Origin: Lachnospiraceae bacterium
Lineage (GTDB): Bacteria; Bacillota; Clostridia; Lachnospirales; Lachnospiraceae
DNA length: 64,000 nucleotides
Direction: 5' to 3'
Assembly (NCBI GenBank): GCA_017463255.1
Contig: JAFTPP010000011.1
Span: forward strand, 186,001-250,000
Below are positions 50,761 to 59,951 of this stretch, one piece after another; the first letter of the stretch is position 1; every line of letters begins with the position of its first letter. The notes below the pieces were generated by a model, which saw only the letters and a program-made list of their open reading frames with translations, ran no database searches and was not told where the DNA came from. The position numbers were made by a program, and so were the translations under genes.

Positions 50761-52353
50761 ATGATTAAAGATTTTAGTGAAATAGATGAACAGGAAATAA
50801 CGGAGCGCAGAGAAAAGCGATTGGAAGAGAAAGCGAACGAAAACATTAATTCAGATGATATGGAAGAACTTGCCAAAGTAGCCGAAGAAGTAACTAAGGA
50901 AGTGTCTGATAAAAAAGAAGATAAGAATGAATCTGACGAACTAAAAAAGGATTACGAAGACGTATGCTTTATTTGCAGAAGACCGGAGAGTAAGGCAGGG
51001 AAGATGTTTAAGCTTCCTAACAATATTACGGTATGTAATGATTGCATGCATAAAACCATGGATACGGTCAGTCAGTTTGATTATCAGGGAATGTTAAATC
51101 CGCAGGATTCTTTCCCCAATATCCGATTTCTCAATATTTCTGACTTACAGGGAGAAGGTGGCATTCCAAACCGTCAGAAGATTAAGAAAAAGAAAGCAAA
51201 AGACCCTAATGCGGCTCCTGCCATAGATATTAAAAAGATACCTGCACCACACAAGATTAAGGCAAGCCTTGATGAGTACGTGGTAGGACAGGAACATGCC
51301 AAAAAGGTTATTTCTGTTGCGGTATACAATCATTATAAGCGTGTGGCAACCGGTACAATGGACGATATAGAGATTGAAAAGTCCAACATGCTTATGATTG
51401 GTCCTACAGGATGTGGTAAGACCTATCTTGTAAAAACATTAGCAAGACTTTTGGATGTTCCCCTTGCAATTGCAGATGCAACAAGCTTAACCGAAGCAGG
51501 TTATATCGGTGATGATATTGAAAGCGTTGTAAGTAAATTGCTTGCAGCAGCGGATAACGATGTGGAAAAAGCAGAACGCGGTATTATCTTCATAGATGAG
51601 ATTGATAAAATTGCCAAGAAGAAAAACACCAACAGCCGTGATGTGAGTGGTGAGTCTGTACAGCAGGGTATGTTAAAGCTGTTAGAAGGCGCAGAGATTG
51701 AAGTGCCTGTAGGAGCAAACAGCAAGAATGCCATGGTTCCTCTTACCACAGTTAACACCAGAAACATTTTGTTTATTTGTGGTGGCGCATTCCCTGATTT
51801 AGAAGATATTATCAAAGAGAGAATCAACAAAAAGGCTTCCATCGGATATGGGGCTGTTTTAAAGGATGAGGCAGATAAGGATAAAAATATTCTGTCAAAA
51901 GTTACGGTAGAAGATTTGAAGAAATTCGGTATGATTCCTGAGTTCCTTGGACGACTTCCGATTATCTATTCTTTACAGAGTCTTGATCAGGATATGATGA
52001 TGAAGATTCTTACGGAACCTAAGAATGCTATCTTAAAACAGTACCAAAAATTATTGTTATTGGATGAAGTTAAATTGGAATTTGATGATGGAGCCATTGA
52101 GGCACTTGCAAAGCGTGCCATGGAAAATGAAACGGGAGCCAGAGCACTCCGTTCTATCATTGAAGAGATTATGTTGGATATCATGTATGAAATTCCAAAG
52201 GATGATAATATTGGTAAGGTAACCATCACGAAGGAGTATATTGAAGGAACCGGGGGACCGGTTATTGCAATCCGTGAAATTTCACAGGTTAAAGCACTTC
52301 CGGACGCCCAAGGTGAACCGGCAAAGGCAGAAAATGCAGAAAGTGCAGAGTAA
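50761..52353 (+). CDS. clpX: ClpX-like AAA+ unfoldase with N-terminal extension
   Basis: The 530-residue protein has a charged extension of about 65 residues, then a four-Cys zinc finger (Cys69, Cys72, Cys92, Cys95) as in ClpX. The AAA+ domain has Walker A GPTGCGKT (214-221), pore loop GYIG (247-250, usually GYVG), Walker B IIFIDEID and the ClpP-docking loop as SIGYGA instead of IGFGA. The C-terminal domain has NETGARALRSIIEEIMLDIMYE. Standard ClpX is about 410-430 residues, so this is a longer form, perhaps a paralogue of the clpP-linked one. Pairing with ClpP is likely because the docking loop is mostly kept. AAAGG at 50750-50754 sets the start; a GTG at 50740 is less likely. Confidence 0.88.
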   Translation: MIKDFSEIDEQEITERREKRLEEKANENINSDDMEELAKVAEEVTKEVSDKKEDKNESDELKKDYEDVCFICRRPESKAGKMFKLPNNITVCNDCMHKTMDTVSQFDYQGMLNPQDSFPNIRFLNISDLQGEGGIPNRQKIKKKKAKDPNAAPAIDIKKIPAPHKIKASLDEYVVGQEHAKKVISVAVYNHYKRVATGTMDDIEIEKSNMLMIGPTGCGKTYLVKTLARLLDVPLAIADATSLTEAGYIGDDIESVVSKLLAAADNDVEKAERGIIFIDEIDKIAKKKNTNSRDVSGESVQQGMLKLLEGAEIEVPVGANSKNAMVPLTTVNTRNILFICGGAFPDLEDIIKERINKKASIGYGAVLKDEADKDKNILSKVTVEDLKKFGMIPEFLGRLPIIYSLQSLDQDMMMKILTEPKNAILKQYQKLLLLDEVKLEFDDGAIEALAKRAMENETGARALRSIIEEIMLDIMYEIPKDDNIGKVTITKEYIEGTGGPVIAIREISQVKALPDAQGEPAKAENAESAE

Positions 52354-52394
52354 AGTTATAGGTGTTAAGGCATATCATAGATAATAAGGATGAT

Positions 52395-54152
52395 ATGGAG
52401 CATGATATGACTTGCAATGAAAGGATAAATTCAGAACAATATGGAGAATTCTTGCTAAACCGGCCGTTTACCCCATTGGTGAGGCAGGAATATCCAGAAT
52501 TACAGCAGGATACAACAGATTATTGCTATGTAAAAATAGATGGTGATATTGGAGTTGTGTATTTAAACAGGGCGGAAATTGGAAGCTTAACCATTCCGCC
52601 CTTTTCTTATCAGGGGATTCCAAAAGTATACGGGCTGATGCAACAATCAGTGGTGTCAGGCATTACATTTGACCCGTTGAGCCTCATAAACTCAGGGATT
52701 ACATCAGTTCAGCAAGAACCTTTATCTTTGACGGGTAAGGGGGTAGTGGTGGCATTTTTGGATACGGGGATTAACTATACCTCAGAAGTGTTTAAAAAGC
52801 CTGACGGAACCAGCAGAATCCTAGCCATATGGGATCAGACAATAACAAATGGAGATGCACCGGAAGGATTTTTATACGGTGCAGAATATACAAGAGATAA
52901 TATTAACGAAGCACTGAGAGCTGCAGAACCTTTGCAGGTGGTTCCTTCTGTAGATGAAAACGGCCATGGTACGGCTATGGCAAGTGTGGCAGCAGGTAGT
53001 CGGTTAGAGGAAGGTAATACATTTTTAGGAGCCGCACCCGAAGCGGATATTCTGGTGGTAAAGCTACGGGAATGCAAGCAGTATCTTCGGGATTATTACC
53101 TGATTCCTGAAGAGGTTCCATGCTATAGCGAAGTAGATATTTTATTTGCCCTTAAGTATATTTCAAATTTTCTTATTCCGTATGAAAGACCGGTTGTTAT
53201 TTGCATTGGTTTTGGAACAAATATGGGTTCCCATAGGGGAACCTCGTTATTATCCGATTACTTAAATACTCTTTCGGAAAAAAGAAATATGAGCGTAGTG
53301 GTTTGCGGCGGTAATGAAGGAAATATGGCCAGACATTATGAAAACACATTGGATACTGGGGGAGAAAGACGTATTGATGAGGTTGAAATCAGAGTGGGGG
53401 AAAGAAATGAAAACACCAGAGGCTTCGTTATGGAAATATGGGGAACGGTACCGGCAATTTTTACCATGTCGGTAAGAAGCCCCGGAGGAGAAAGAACCCC
53501 GGTGGTGAATTATCGGATTCCACAGTCAGTGGTGTACCGTTTTGTATATGATAAAACCATATTAAGAGTTGATTATGTTTTGGTTGAGCAAGGCTCAGGA
53601 GAACAGTTGATTATTTTGCGGTTTCAGGATCCTACACCGGGGATATGGACGGTTACATTGACCAATGAGTCTGAGACCATAGAAGCACCGGTTCATATTT
53701 GGCTTCCAATTGAAGATTTCTTGCCAAATACAACCAACTTTTTACGGCCGTCCCCCTACACTACCATTACCGAGCCCGGTTTTACAGGCAAGGTGATTAC
53801 TACTTCCACGTATAACGATAGAGATGACAGTTTTTACATTGCTTCCGGAAGAGGATGGGGCAGGGGAAGAGAATTAAAGCCCGATTTTGCAGCACCGGGG
53901 GTTATGGTGTCTACGGTTTTGGGTGACAGAACCGGTGCCAGTATTGCGTCTGCCATAACAGCAGGTGCCGTAGCACAATTTATGCAATGGGCAGTATTGC
54001 AGAATAACGACCCATGGGTTAATAATGAGAATGTAAAGAGTTATTTTATAAGAGGAGCGTCAAGAAAAGATGATGTTACTTATCCGAACCGTGAAACCGG
54101 TTTTGGACTGTTAAATTTGCAGGGAGTGTTTGACAGTCTGGCAGAGCAATAA
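52395..54152 (+). CDS. S8-family (subtilisin-like) serine protease, Csp-like
   Basis: The protein of about 585 residues has a short propeptide-like N-terminus and a subtilase fold interrupted by a beta domain: Asp in VVAFLDTGINYTS, His in DENGHGTAMASVAAG, then GGNEGN as oxyanion region, and Ser in TGASIASAITAG. The layout (long insert between the His/Asn and Ser blocks, no signal peptide) matches the CspA/B/C-like subtilases common in Clostridia. The start is uncertain: GTG at 52362, ATG at 52395 (behind AAGG) and ATG at 52407 (behind GGAG) are all in frame. The triad is intact, so it should be active. Confidence 0.85.
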   Translation: MEHDMTCNERINSEQYGEFLLNRPFTPLVRQEYPELQQDTTDYCYVKIDGDIGVVYLNRAEIGSLTIPPFSYQGIPKVYGLMQQSVVSGITFDPLSLINSGITSVQQEPLSLTGKGVVVAFLDTGINYTSEVFKKPDGTSRILAIWDQTITNGDAPEGFLYGAEYTRDNINEALRAAEPLQVVPSVDENGHGTAMASVAAGSRLEEGNTFLGAAPEADILVVKLRECKQYLRDYYLIPEEVPCYSEVDILFALKYISNFLIPYERPVVICIGFGTNMGSHRGTSLLSDYLNTLSEKRNMSVVVCGGNEGNMARHYENTLDTGGERRIDEVEIRVGERNENTRGFVMEIWGTVPAIFTMSVRSPGGERTPVVNYRIPQSVVYRFVYDKTILRVDYVLVEQGSGEQLIILRFQDPTPGIWTVTLTNESETIEAPVHIWLPIEDFLPNTTNFLRPSPYTTITEPGFTGKVITTSTYNDRDDSFYIASGRGWGRGRELKPDFAAPGVMVSTVLGDRTGASIASAITAGAVAQFMQWAVLQNNDPWVNNENVKSYFIRGASRKDDVTYPNRETGFGLLNLQGVFDSLAEQ

Positions 54153-54154
54153 TC

Positions 54155-54208
54155 TTAAGAAAATTGTAAGAAATATATACTTTTTTTGTAAGAATTCTAT
54201 ACTATAAT
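54155..54208 (+). promoter_or_regulatory. Promoter with phased direct repeats upstream of the two-component genes
   Basis: TTGTAAGAA occurs at 54164-54172 and 54186-54194, 22 bases apart, and a partial TTAAGAA at 54155-54161 lies 11 bases before the first. A perfect -10 TATAAT is at 54203-54208 with no -35. Repeats in 11-base phase in the -35 position are the usual binding pattern of OmpR/PhoB-type regulators, so the encoded regulator probably activates its own gene. Confidence 0.6.
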
Positions 54209-54234
54209 ACATTTAGAAACGTGAGGGAAAGTAC

Positions 54235-54942
54235 ATGGCAGAAGAAATGGGACAGAATATTCTGGTGGTAGATGATGATGTGGATATTGTAGATACCATC
54301 CGGATTCAATTGGAAAAAGAAGGATACAAGGTATTTGTGGCATATGATGGGCAACAGGCCATAGAAATGCTAAATAAAGAGGCCATCCATTTAATGTTAA
54401 TAGATGTGATGATGCCCCGTATGGATGGTTTTTCTGCTATTTTAAAAATCCGTGAAGGTAAAAATCTTCCAATCATTGTCATGTCGGCTAAGACAGAGGA
54501 TTCTGACAAGATACTGGGTCTTTCCATAGGGGCTGACGATTACGTGACAAAGCCCTTTAACAGCAAGGAACTTTTGGCAAGGATAAAGAGTCAGTTAAGA
54601 CGTTACTTTAGTTTGGGAGATGCCAGTGCTGGGGTTCAAAGCGTGCAGATTGGAAGATTGTCCTATGATTTTGCAAGACACGAGCTATGTGTGGATGGGG
54701 AGCCTGTGAAGCTTACTCAAACGGAAATGAGAATATTGGAACTGTTAATGCGTTCACCGGGAAGAATCTTTTCCGCAGAAGAGATTTACGCAAGAGTCTG
54801 GGATGATCCCATTTCTTTTTCAGGGGAGAGTACGGTTATGGTACATATCCGAAGAATCCGTGAAAAGATTGAGATTAATCCGAAAGAACCGGAATACTTA
54901 AAGGTGGTGTGGGGAGTTGGATACAAAATTGAAAAAAGGTAA
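54235..54942 (+). CDS. OmpR/PhoB-family response regulator
   Basis: The 235-residue protein has a receiver domain (residues 8-120) with the acidic pocket DDD (13-15), the phosphoacceptor Asp57 in MLIDVMMPRMDG, and the Lys in DDYVTKPF. The winged-helix DNA-binding domain fills about 135-233 with VHIRRIREKI and the terminal VVWGVGYKIEK. It controls transcription on phosphorylation by the kinase encoded immediately downstream. GTGAGGGAAAG precedes the ATG. The target genes are unknown. Confidence 0.93.
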   Translation: MAEEMGQNILVVDDDVDIVDTIRIQLEKEGYKVFVAYDGQQAIEMLNKEAIHLMLIDVMMPRMDGFSAILKIREGKNLPIIVMSAKTEDSDKILGLSIGADDYVTKPFNSKELLARIKSQLRRYFSLGDASAGVQSVQIGRLSYDFARHELCVDGEPVKLTQTEMRILELLMRSPGRIFSAEEIYARVWDDPISFSGESTVMVHIRRIREKIEINPKEPEYLKVVWGVGYKIEKR

Positions 54943-54943
54943 G

Positions 54944-57085
54944 ATGGTAAGAGCTGTCATATATAGAATTCTGGCATTTGCTATTTTTATTAATATGATT
55001 GTAATCGTAATCAGTAATCATGATTTATTTGATGATTGGACGGAAATTGATTACGAATACTTGCTGGAAGGAAATCCCAATGCTCTTCCTGAATATCGTG
55101 AGTACATAGACACATTTTATAGAAATCTTATGCTAAAGGAAGCAGGAATCGGTGATGAAGAAGGATATCAGCTTAAAAATTCCGAGGATATCATGGCGAA
55201 GATTAAGCAGGAATTCCAATGGGTAAAAGCATATAACTATAATGATTTATTATACGGCGTATATGACACTTATACATGGCGGGATGAGGCCATTGAATCC
55301 AATGTAAGCTATCCTATGTTATCATCCACAGGTCAGCCTCTGCTTCCTGATGGAGTGGAACTGTGTTATTTTTGGAATGGCAGTACGGAAATAGAAGGAG
55401 AATACTACTATTACCCCCAGTGGACGAATTACCGTCCATATCAATATGGTGCGTCAAGGATAATGGTGGTGGTGGCAGTAGATACCGATATTACAGATAA
55501 GATTATTTCACCCATTGATGCGTTCCAGGCTCAGGCTAAGCAGACACAGATTCTTTTCTTTGCTTTCTTAATAAGCTTTATGCTGTGGATTCTTTGCCTG
55601 ATTGCAAGCCTGTTATCCATGAAAGCCTATAAAAGAGCAAAAGAAAGCTTTGCGGCCGTATCAGGCAGAGTGTTTTTGGAGATTAAGCTTTTAGTGCTTA
55701 TTTTAATAGGGGTTGCAGCTTTTGCTGCTACCGAGAATTGGATGCGATATATGTCCTATGAATTGTTGGAAGGCTCGACAATATATTCTTTGATATTAAT
55801 GGGATTAAGTATTCCGTTATATCTGTTATGGCTTGACTGGAAAGGAAATTCGCTTGATGTTTTCAAACAGTGCATTCCTGCTGTCTTATATCGGGAATTG
55901 CGGGACGTAATGGATGGAAAACCATGGGAAAAGAAGTATTTTGTCTTTTCAACGCTTCCGCAAATCCTAGGTATTATTGCAGTGGTAATAGCGGTAATTA
56001 TGTCCACTTTTGTACCGGATTGGGAGAGAATAGCGCAGGAAATCTATCTTAACACACATTTCTATTATTATGTGATATTTGAACGTGTTGCCTTGCAGTT
56101 GATGACTCCTTTCTATGTAGCGGCAGCGATGCTTGCTATAGGCGTAGTATTGCTGATTTTTGCCCAGATTCAAAAGGTCAGGCTGTATCGTGAAGTGCGA
56201 AATCTGACACAGGCAGTTTCCTTAATCCATAAAGGAAATGTATCAGGAGTTGTAGGAAATAAGCCATATGCATATTTAGAAAAGGCCGCTTCAGAGTTAA
56301 ATGAGTTGGAACGTGGTATTTCATCAGCCGTAGAGGTAAGAAGTCGTGCGGAACGTATGAAGGTAGAGCTGATTACAAATGTGTCTCATGATCTAAAGAC
56401 ACCGTTAACATCGCTTATTAATTATGCAGACCTTCTCTGTGAAGAGGATTTAAATGAGCAGGCAGCAGGTTACGCTCTGAACATGCGTGAAAAGCTGTAT
56501 AAATTAAAAAATATGGTCCAGGATGTTTTTGAAATATCTAAGGCAAGTACGGGGAATCTTCCTTTGGAAATAAGAACACTTGAATTAAATAAACTGATAT
56601 TACAGACACAGGCAGATATGGATGAAAAAATCAATGAAAGTACTTTGACATTAAAAAACCGTTTGTGTGAAGAGCCGGTATACTTAAATGCAGATGCCGA
56701 CAAGTTGTATCGGGTATTTTTAAATCTGTATTCCAATGCATTAAAATATTCTTTGGAACATTCACGGGTATATACTACAGTAAATGCTACCACAGAGGAA
56801 ATCGAAGTGAGTATTAAAAATACATCAAGATATGAGATGAATTTTGATGAAACAGAGATTGTGGAAAGATTTGTACGTGCAGATGAATCCAGGACATCGG
56901 AAGGAAGCGGTTTGGGCTTATCCATTGTGCAAAGCTTTGTGGAAGCCATTGACGGTTCTTTTGATATTTTCATTGATGCCGATATGTTTACAGCCGTTTT
57001 AAGGTTCCCACGTGTACCTGCACCTAAGGAAGAGAGCATACAGGAAACTGCGCCAACGGAGAATTTTCCTGCAGAAATTGAATAG
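54944..57085 (+). CDS. Membrane sensor histidine kinase
   Basis: The protein of about 713 residues has an N-terminal helix, an extracellular sensor domain (about 35-190) and then six or so transmembrane helices up to about 425. The kinase core has the H-box VSHDLKTPLTS (His482), N-box NLYSNALKYS and G-box GSGLGLSI, and a short acidic C-terminal tail. The combination of an external domain and a multi-helix membrane block is unusual. The ATG at 54944, one base after the regulator's stop, has AAAAGG just upstream; TTG at 54917 is an alternative. The signal is unknown. The pair may sense wall or envelope state. Confidence 0.9.
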   Translation: MVRAVIYRILAFAIFINMIVIVISNHDLFDDWTEIDYEYLLEGNPNALPEYREYIDTFYRNLMLKEAGIGDEEGYQLKNSEDIMAKIKQEFQWVKAYNYNDLLYGVYDTYTWRDEAIESNVSYPMLSSTGQPLLPDGVELCYFWNGSTEIEGEYYYYPQWTNYRPYQYGASRIMVVVAVDTDITDKIISPIDAFQAQAKQTQILFFAFLISFMLWILCLIASLLSMKAYKRAKESFAAVSGRVFLEIKLLVLILIGVAAFAATENWMRYMSYELLEGSTIYSLILMGLSIPLYLLWLDWKGNSLDVFKQCIPAVLYRELRDVMDGKPWEKKYFVFSTLPQILGIIAVVIAVIMSTFVPDWERIAQEIYLNTHFYYYVIFERVALQLMTPFYVAAAMLAIGVVLLIFAQIQKVRLYREVRNLTQAVSLIHKGNVSGVVGNKPYAYLEKAASELNELERGISSAVEVRSRAERMKVELITNVSHDLKTPLTSLINYADLLCEEDLNEQAAGYALNMREKLYKLKNMVQDVFEISKASTGNLPLEIRTLELNKLILQTQADMDEKINESTLTLKNRLCEEPVYLNADADKLYRVFLNLYSNALKYSLEHSRVYTTVNATTEEIEVSIKNTSRYEMNFDETEIVERFVRADESRTSEGSGLGLSIVQSFVEAIDGSFDIFIDADMFTAVLRFPRVPAPKEESIQETAPTENFPAEIE

Positions 57086-57093
57086 CCCTTTGG

Positions 57094-57163
57094 ATAGAAA
57101 AGATAAGTGCTTTTCTATTTAAAAATCAGCAGAAGGTGAAATGATGTAACCTTCTGCTTTTTT
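57094..57163 (+). terminator. Tandem terminator-like hairpins after the kinase gene
   Basis: The first is a 9-bp stem (57094-57102 with 57110-57118). The second and stronger is a 10-bp stem (57128-57137 with 57149-57158) followed by a run of six T (57158-57163). Together they end the two-component transcript. A TTGACA at 57165-57170 follows, but no convincing -10 lies at the right distance. Confidence 0.8.
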
Positions 57164-57231
57164 CTTGACAGAAACCATATTCTTTGCCATCATATTAGTA
57201 TTGGCAAAAGTACAATATAGGGGTAAATGAA

Positions 57232-58461
57232 ATGAAAAAAATATGTGTGTTTCTATTGAGCGTGCTGTTGTTATTGACAGGGTGTGCGCCTATGTGGGAT
57301 TCCTCATATCATACGGGCCGTCATGAAGATTTTGGCAAGGAAGAGAACGAAATGTCAGAAGGAAACGGTGCACAAACAGGTACAACCGGCACCGAGGCAT
57401 TGGAGTTTGTTGCTAATATGGGTGTTGGCTGGAATCTGGGTAATACCATGGATGCGTATGATAATGGCTTTGGCTTTAATTCAGAGTTAAGCTATGAAAC
57501 CATGTGGAGTGGTGCTGTCACCACACAGGAATTGGTAGATGCAGTAAAAGCGGCAGGATTTAATATTTTACGAATTCCGATTTCGTGGAACAATCATTTA
57601 TCAAAAGGCGACAGGAAGATAAATGAAGAATGGATTAACAGAGTCCGCGAAATTGTAGATTATGCGTACAATCAGGATATGTATGTGATTATTAATACGC
57701 ACCATGATCTTCATATTGCGTATTATTATCCGTCAAAAGAGTACGAGGAGAGAAGCGTTGCCTTTGTGGAAACCGTTTGGTCGCAGATTGCAGAGTACTT
57801 TAAGGATTATGGTGACAGGCTGATTTTTGAAGGAATCAATGAGCCCAGGTTAAAAGATACAAAATACGAATGGAATTTTGATTCAAACGCTACAGAATGT
57901 GTGGAAGCCATGGAAGTCATTAATAAAATGAATCAGGCATTTGTGGATACCGTACGTAATGCAGGCGGTAATAATGCAACCCGTTATCTGATGGTTCCGG
58001 GATATGCGGCATCCTTACATGGTTGTACCAATGAATATTTTGTATTGCCTGCGGATGCACAAAATCGTGTTATTGTCTCAATTCATGCCTATGTGCCATA
58101 TAATTTTGCGTTGCAGGCGGAAACGGAATCCGGTAGTGTTAAGAAGTTTAATACTGCCAATATATCCTCCACAAGGGATATTGACTGGATGATGGATAGT
58201 ATTCAGGAAACCTTCTTGTCAAAAGGGGTTCCGGTAATCATCGGTGAATTCGGTGCCAGAGACAAGGATAATGAAGAAGACCGAGCTGCCTATGTAAAAT
58301 ATTATTTGGACGCAGCAAAAGAGGTTGGAGTACCTTGTCTTTTATGGGATAATCACAATTTTTCCGATAGTGGGGAAGCATTTGGATTAATTGACAGAGA
58401 AACCTATGAATGGAAATTCCCGTTGATTATGGATGCCATTTCTGAGGTGGCAGGTAAATAA
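57232..58461 (+). CDS. GH5-family endoglucanase lipoprotein
   Basis: The 409-residue protein has a lipoprotein signal (lipobox LLTGC, Cys18) and an acidic linker, then a GH5 domain (about 55-405) with GVGWNLGNTMDA, RIPISWNN, INTHHD, acid/base Glu204 in EGINEPR and nucleophile Glu339 in IGEFGA. The GWNLGNT start and NEPR form are those of subfamily 4, which cuts beta-glucans, xyloglucan or cellulose. It should be surface-tethered and help the cell use plant glucan. The gene is monocistronic, between terminators. Confidence 0.93.
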   Translation: MKKICVFLLSVLLLLTGCAPMWDSSYHTGRHEDFGKEENEMSEGNGAQTGTTGTEALEFVANMGVGWNLGNTMDAYDNGFGFNSELSYETMWSGAVTTQELVDAVKAAGFNILRIPISWNNHLSKGDRKINEEWINRVREIVDYAYNQDMYVIINTHHDLHIAYYYPSKEYEERSVAFVETVWSQIAEYFKDYGDRLIFEGINEPRLKDTKYEWNFDSNATECVEAMEVINKMNQAFVDTVRNAGGNNATRYLMVPGYAASLHGCTNEYFVLPADAQNRVIVSIHAYVPYNFALQAETESGSVKKFNTANISSTRDIDWMMDSIQETFLSKGVPVIIGEFGARDKDNEEDRAAYVKYYLDAAKEVGVPCLLWDNHNFSDSGEAFGLIDRETYEWKFPLIMDAISEVAGK

Positions 58462-58478
58462 TACAGTGATATAAGTAA

Positions 58479-58510
58479 TAAGGGTTCATGAGATTATTCA
58501 TGAACCCTTA
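58479..58510. terminator. Bidirectional terminator between GH5 and dapL
   Basis: A perfect 13-bp inverted repeat (58479-58491 with 58498-58510) around a 6-base loop, with AT-rich flanks on both sides, placed between convergent genes. Confidence 0.85.
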
Positions 58511-58528
58511 AGTATTTTGTATGATATT

Positions 58529-59725
58529 TTAGAGTAATTTTTCAATACGTGCTACAGCTTCTAATGTGTTTTCACGGCTTCCGAATCCTGTCAGACGGAA
58601 GAAATATTTTCCGTTTTCACCGAATCCTGCACCCGGAGTTCCTACAACCTGAACTTCATTTAACAGGTAATCAAAGAATTCCCAGCTTTCCATGCCATTA
58701 GGACATTCAAACCAGATATATGGTGAATTTACACCGCCATAATAACGGATGCCCTTTTTAGCGAAGCATTCTGCAATAATCTTTGCATTTTCCTGATAGT
58801 AAGCCACATTAGCCTTGCATTGAGCCATACCTTCTTCAGTAAATACGGCAGCAGCACCGCTTTGAACAATATAAGAAACCCCGTTGAATTTAGTTGACTG
58901 TCTGCGGTTCCACATAGCGTTAAGACTCATTTCCACGCCACGGCTTGTCATAACCTTTAAATCCATAGGAACAATGGTGTATCCGCATCTTGTACCTGTA
59001 AATCCTGCAGTTTTTGAAAGAGAACAGAATTCAATGGCACATTTTTTTGCTCCCTCAATTGCAAAAATGCTCTTTGGTAATTCAGGATCTGTAATGAAGC
59101 ATTCATACGCAGAGTCATAAAGAATGATAGCGTCATTCGCCAGTGCGTAATCTACCCATACCTTTAACTGTTCTTTGTTATATGCAGCACCTGTTGGGTT
59201 ATTCGGTGAACAAATGTAAATAATATCTGCATGTACATTAGGATCAGGCATTGGTAAAAAGTTGTTTTCTGCATTGGCATTAATATATGTGATTTTTCTT
59301 CCGTTCATGGTATTGGTATCCACATAAACAGGATATACCGGATCCGGAATTAAGATAACATTGTCTTTGTCAAATAAGTCTGTAATATTACCGGTATCAC
59401 TTTTTGCGCCATCGGAAATAAATACTTCTTTGGCATCAATGTTCACACAATTTCTGTTATAGTAATCAACGATAGCATTTCTTAAAAATTCGTATCCCTG
59501 TTCAGGTCCATATCCCTTAAAGGTATCACTGCTTGCCATGTCGTCAACACCTTTATGAAGTCCTTCAATTACTTCGGGACTTAATGGACGTGTAACATCA
59601 CCGATTCCTAAACGGATTATTTTTTTATCAGGATTAGCTGCACTGTATGCGTTAACACGGTGTGCAATCTCACTGAAAAGATAACTGTCTTTTAAATCAA
59701 GGTAGTTTTCGTTTAATTTTGCCAT
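58529..59725 (-). CDS. dapL: LL-diaminopimelate aminotransferase DapL
   Basis: This PLP enzyme makes LL-diaminopimelate directly from tetrahydrodipicolinate, giving lysine and a peptidoglycan precursor. The 398-residue protein starts MAKLNENYLDLKDSYLFSEIA and has LGIGDVTRPLSPEV, KGYGPEQGYEFLRNAI, SPNNPTGAAYN, YDSAYECFI and the PLP Lys in FCSLSKTAGFTGTRCGY, all typical of DapL. GGAGG lies 11 bases before the start at 59725; a longer reading from 59779 has no support. It is not the missing LegC, because it belongs to a different aminotransferase class. Confidence 0.94.
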   Translation of the reverse strand: MAKLNENYLDLKDSYLFSEIAHRVNAYSAANPDKKIIRLGIGDVTRPLSPEVIEGLHKGVDDMASSDTFKGYGPEQGYEFLRNAIVDYYNRNCVNIDAKEVFISDGAKSDTGNITDLFDKDNVILIPDPVYPVYVDTNTMNGRKITYINANAENNFLPMPDPNVHADIIYICSPNNPTGAAYNKEQLKVWVDYALANDAIILYDSAYECFITDPELPKSIFAIEGAKKCAIEFCSLSKTAGFTGTRCGYTIVPMDLKVMTSRGVEMSLNAMWNRRQSTKFNGVSYIVQSGAAAVFTEEGMAQCKANVAYYQENAKIIAECFAKKGIRYYGGVNSPYIWFECPNGMESWEFFDYLLNEVQVVGTPGAGFGENGKYFFRLTGFGSRENTLEAVARIEKLL

Positions 59726-59777
59726 AATATCTATATCCTCCATCAATAAAATAAACATAGTAGTACTTTGTAGGAAC

Positions 59778-59806
59778 ACTATAATTCAGTACTGTAAAAA
59801 AGTCAA
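59778..59806 (-). promoter_or_regulatory. Promoter of dapL
   Basis: On the minus strand, -35 TTGACT (59806-59801) and -10 TATAGT (59783-59778) with a 17-base spacer, about 50 bases before the start codon. Confidence 0.75.
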
Positions 59807-59830
59807 TAGTTTTACTGGAAAAAGTAATGT

Positions 59831-59859
59831 TTTTCATATGTATTGCAATATGCTATAAT
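59831..59859 (+). promoter_or_regulatory. Promoter of the VTC operon (extended -10)
   Basis: A perfect extended -10 TGCTATAAT (TATAAT at 59854-59859) with a -35-like TTTTCA at 59831-59836, 17 bases upstream. It leaves a leader of about 85 bases before the VTC gene in which I see no riboswitch-like structure. Confidence 0.72.
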
Positions 59860-59951
59860 CTAATGAAAACATAGAAAGTTCCATTTTTGTTCACGGATAA
59901 TTCACTTTTTCATAGTAGTATGGAGCTTGTAAGAGAAAAGGGGGTGTCCTG

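Noticed and set aside
57165-57196. TTGACA at 57165 as the GH5 promoter
   Set aside because: The nearest -10-like hexamers are 20 or more bases away, so a complete promoter could not be supported.
58529-59725. The aminotransferase as the missing LegC
   Set aside because: Its motifs are those of LL-diaminopimelate aminotransferase (class I/II), not the DegT/DnrJ family; it is about 39 kb away on the other strand with its own promoter.
59860-59951. Possible riboswitch in the VTC leader
   Set aside because: No stable stem set or known aptamer core could be found in this AT-rich leader.
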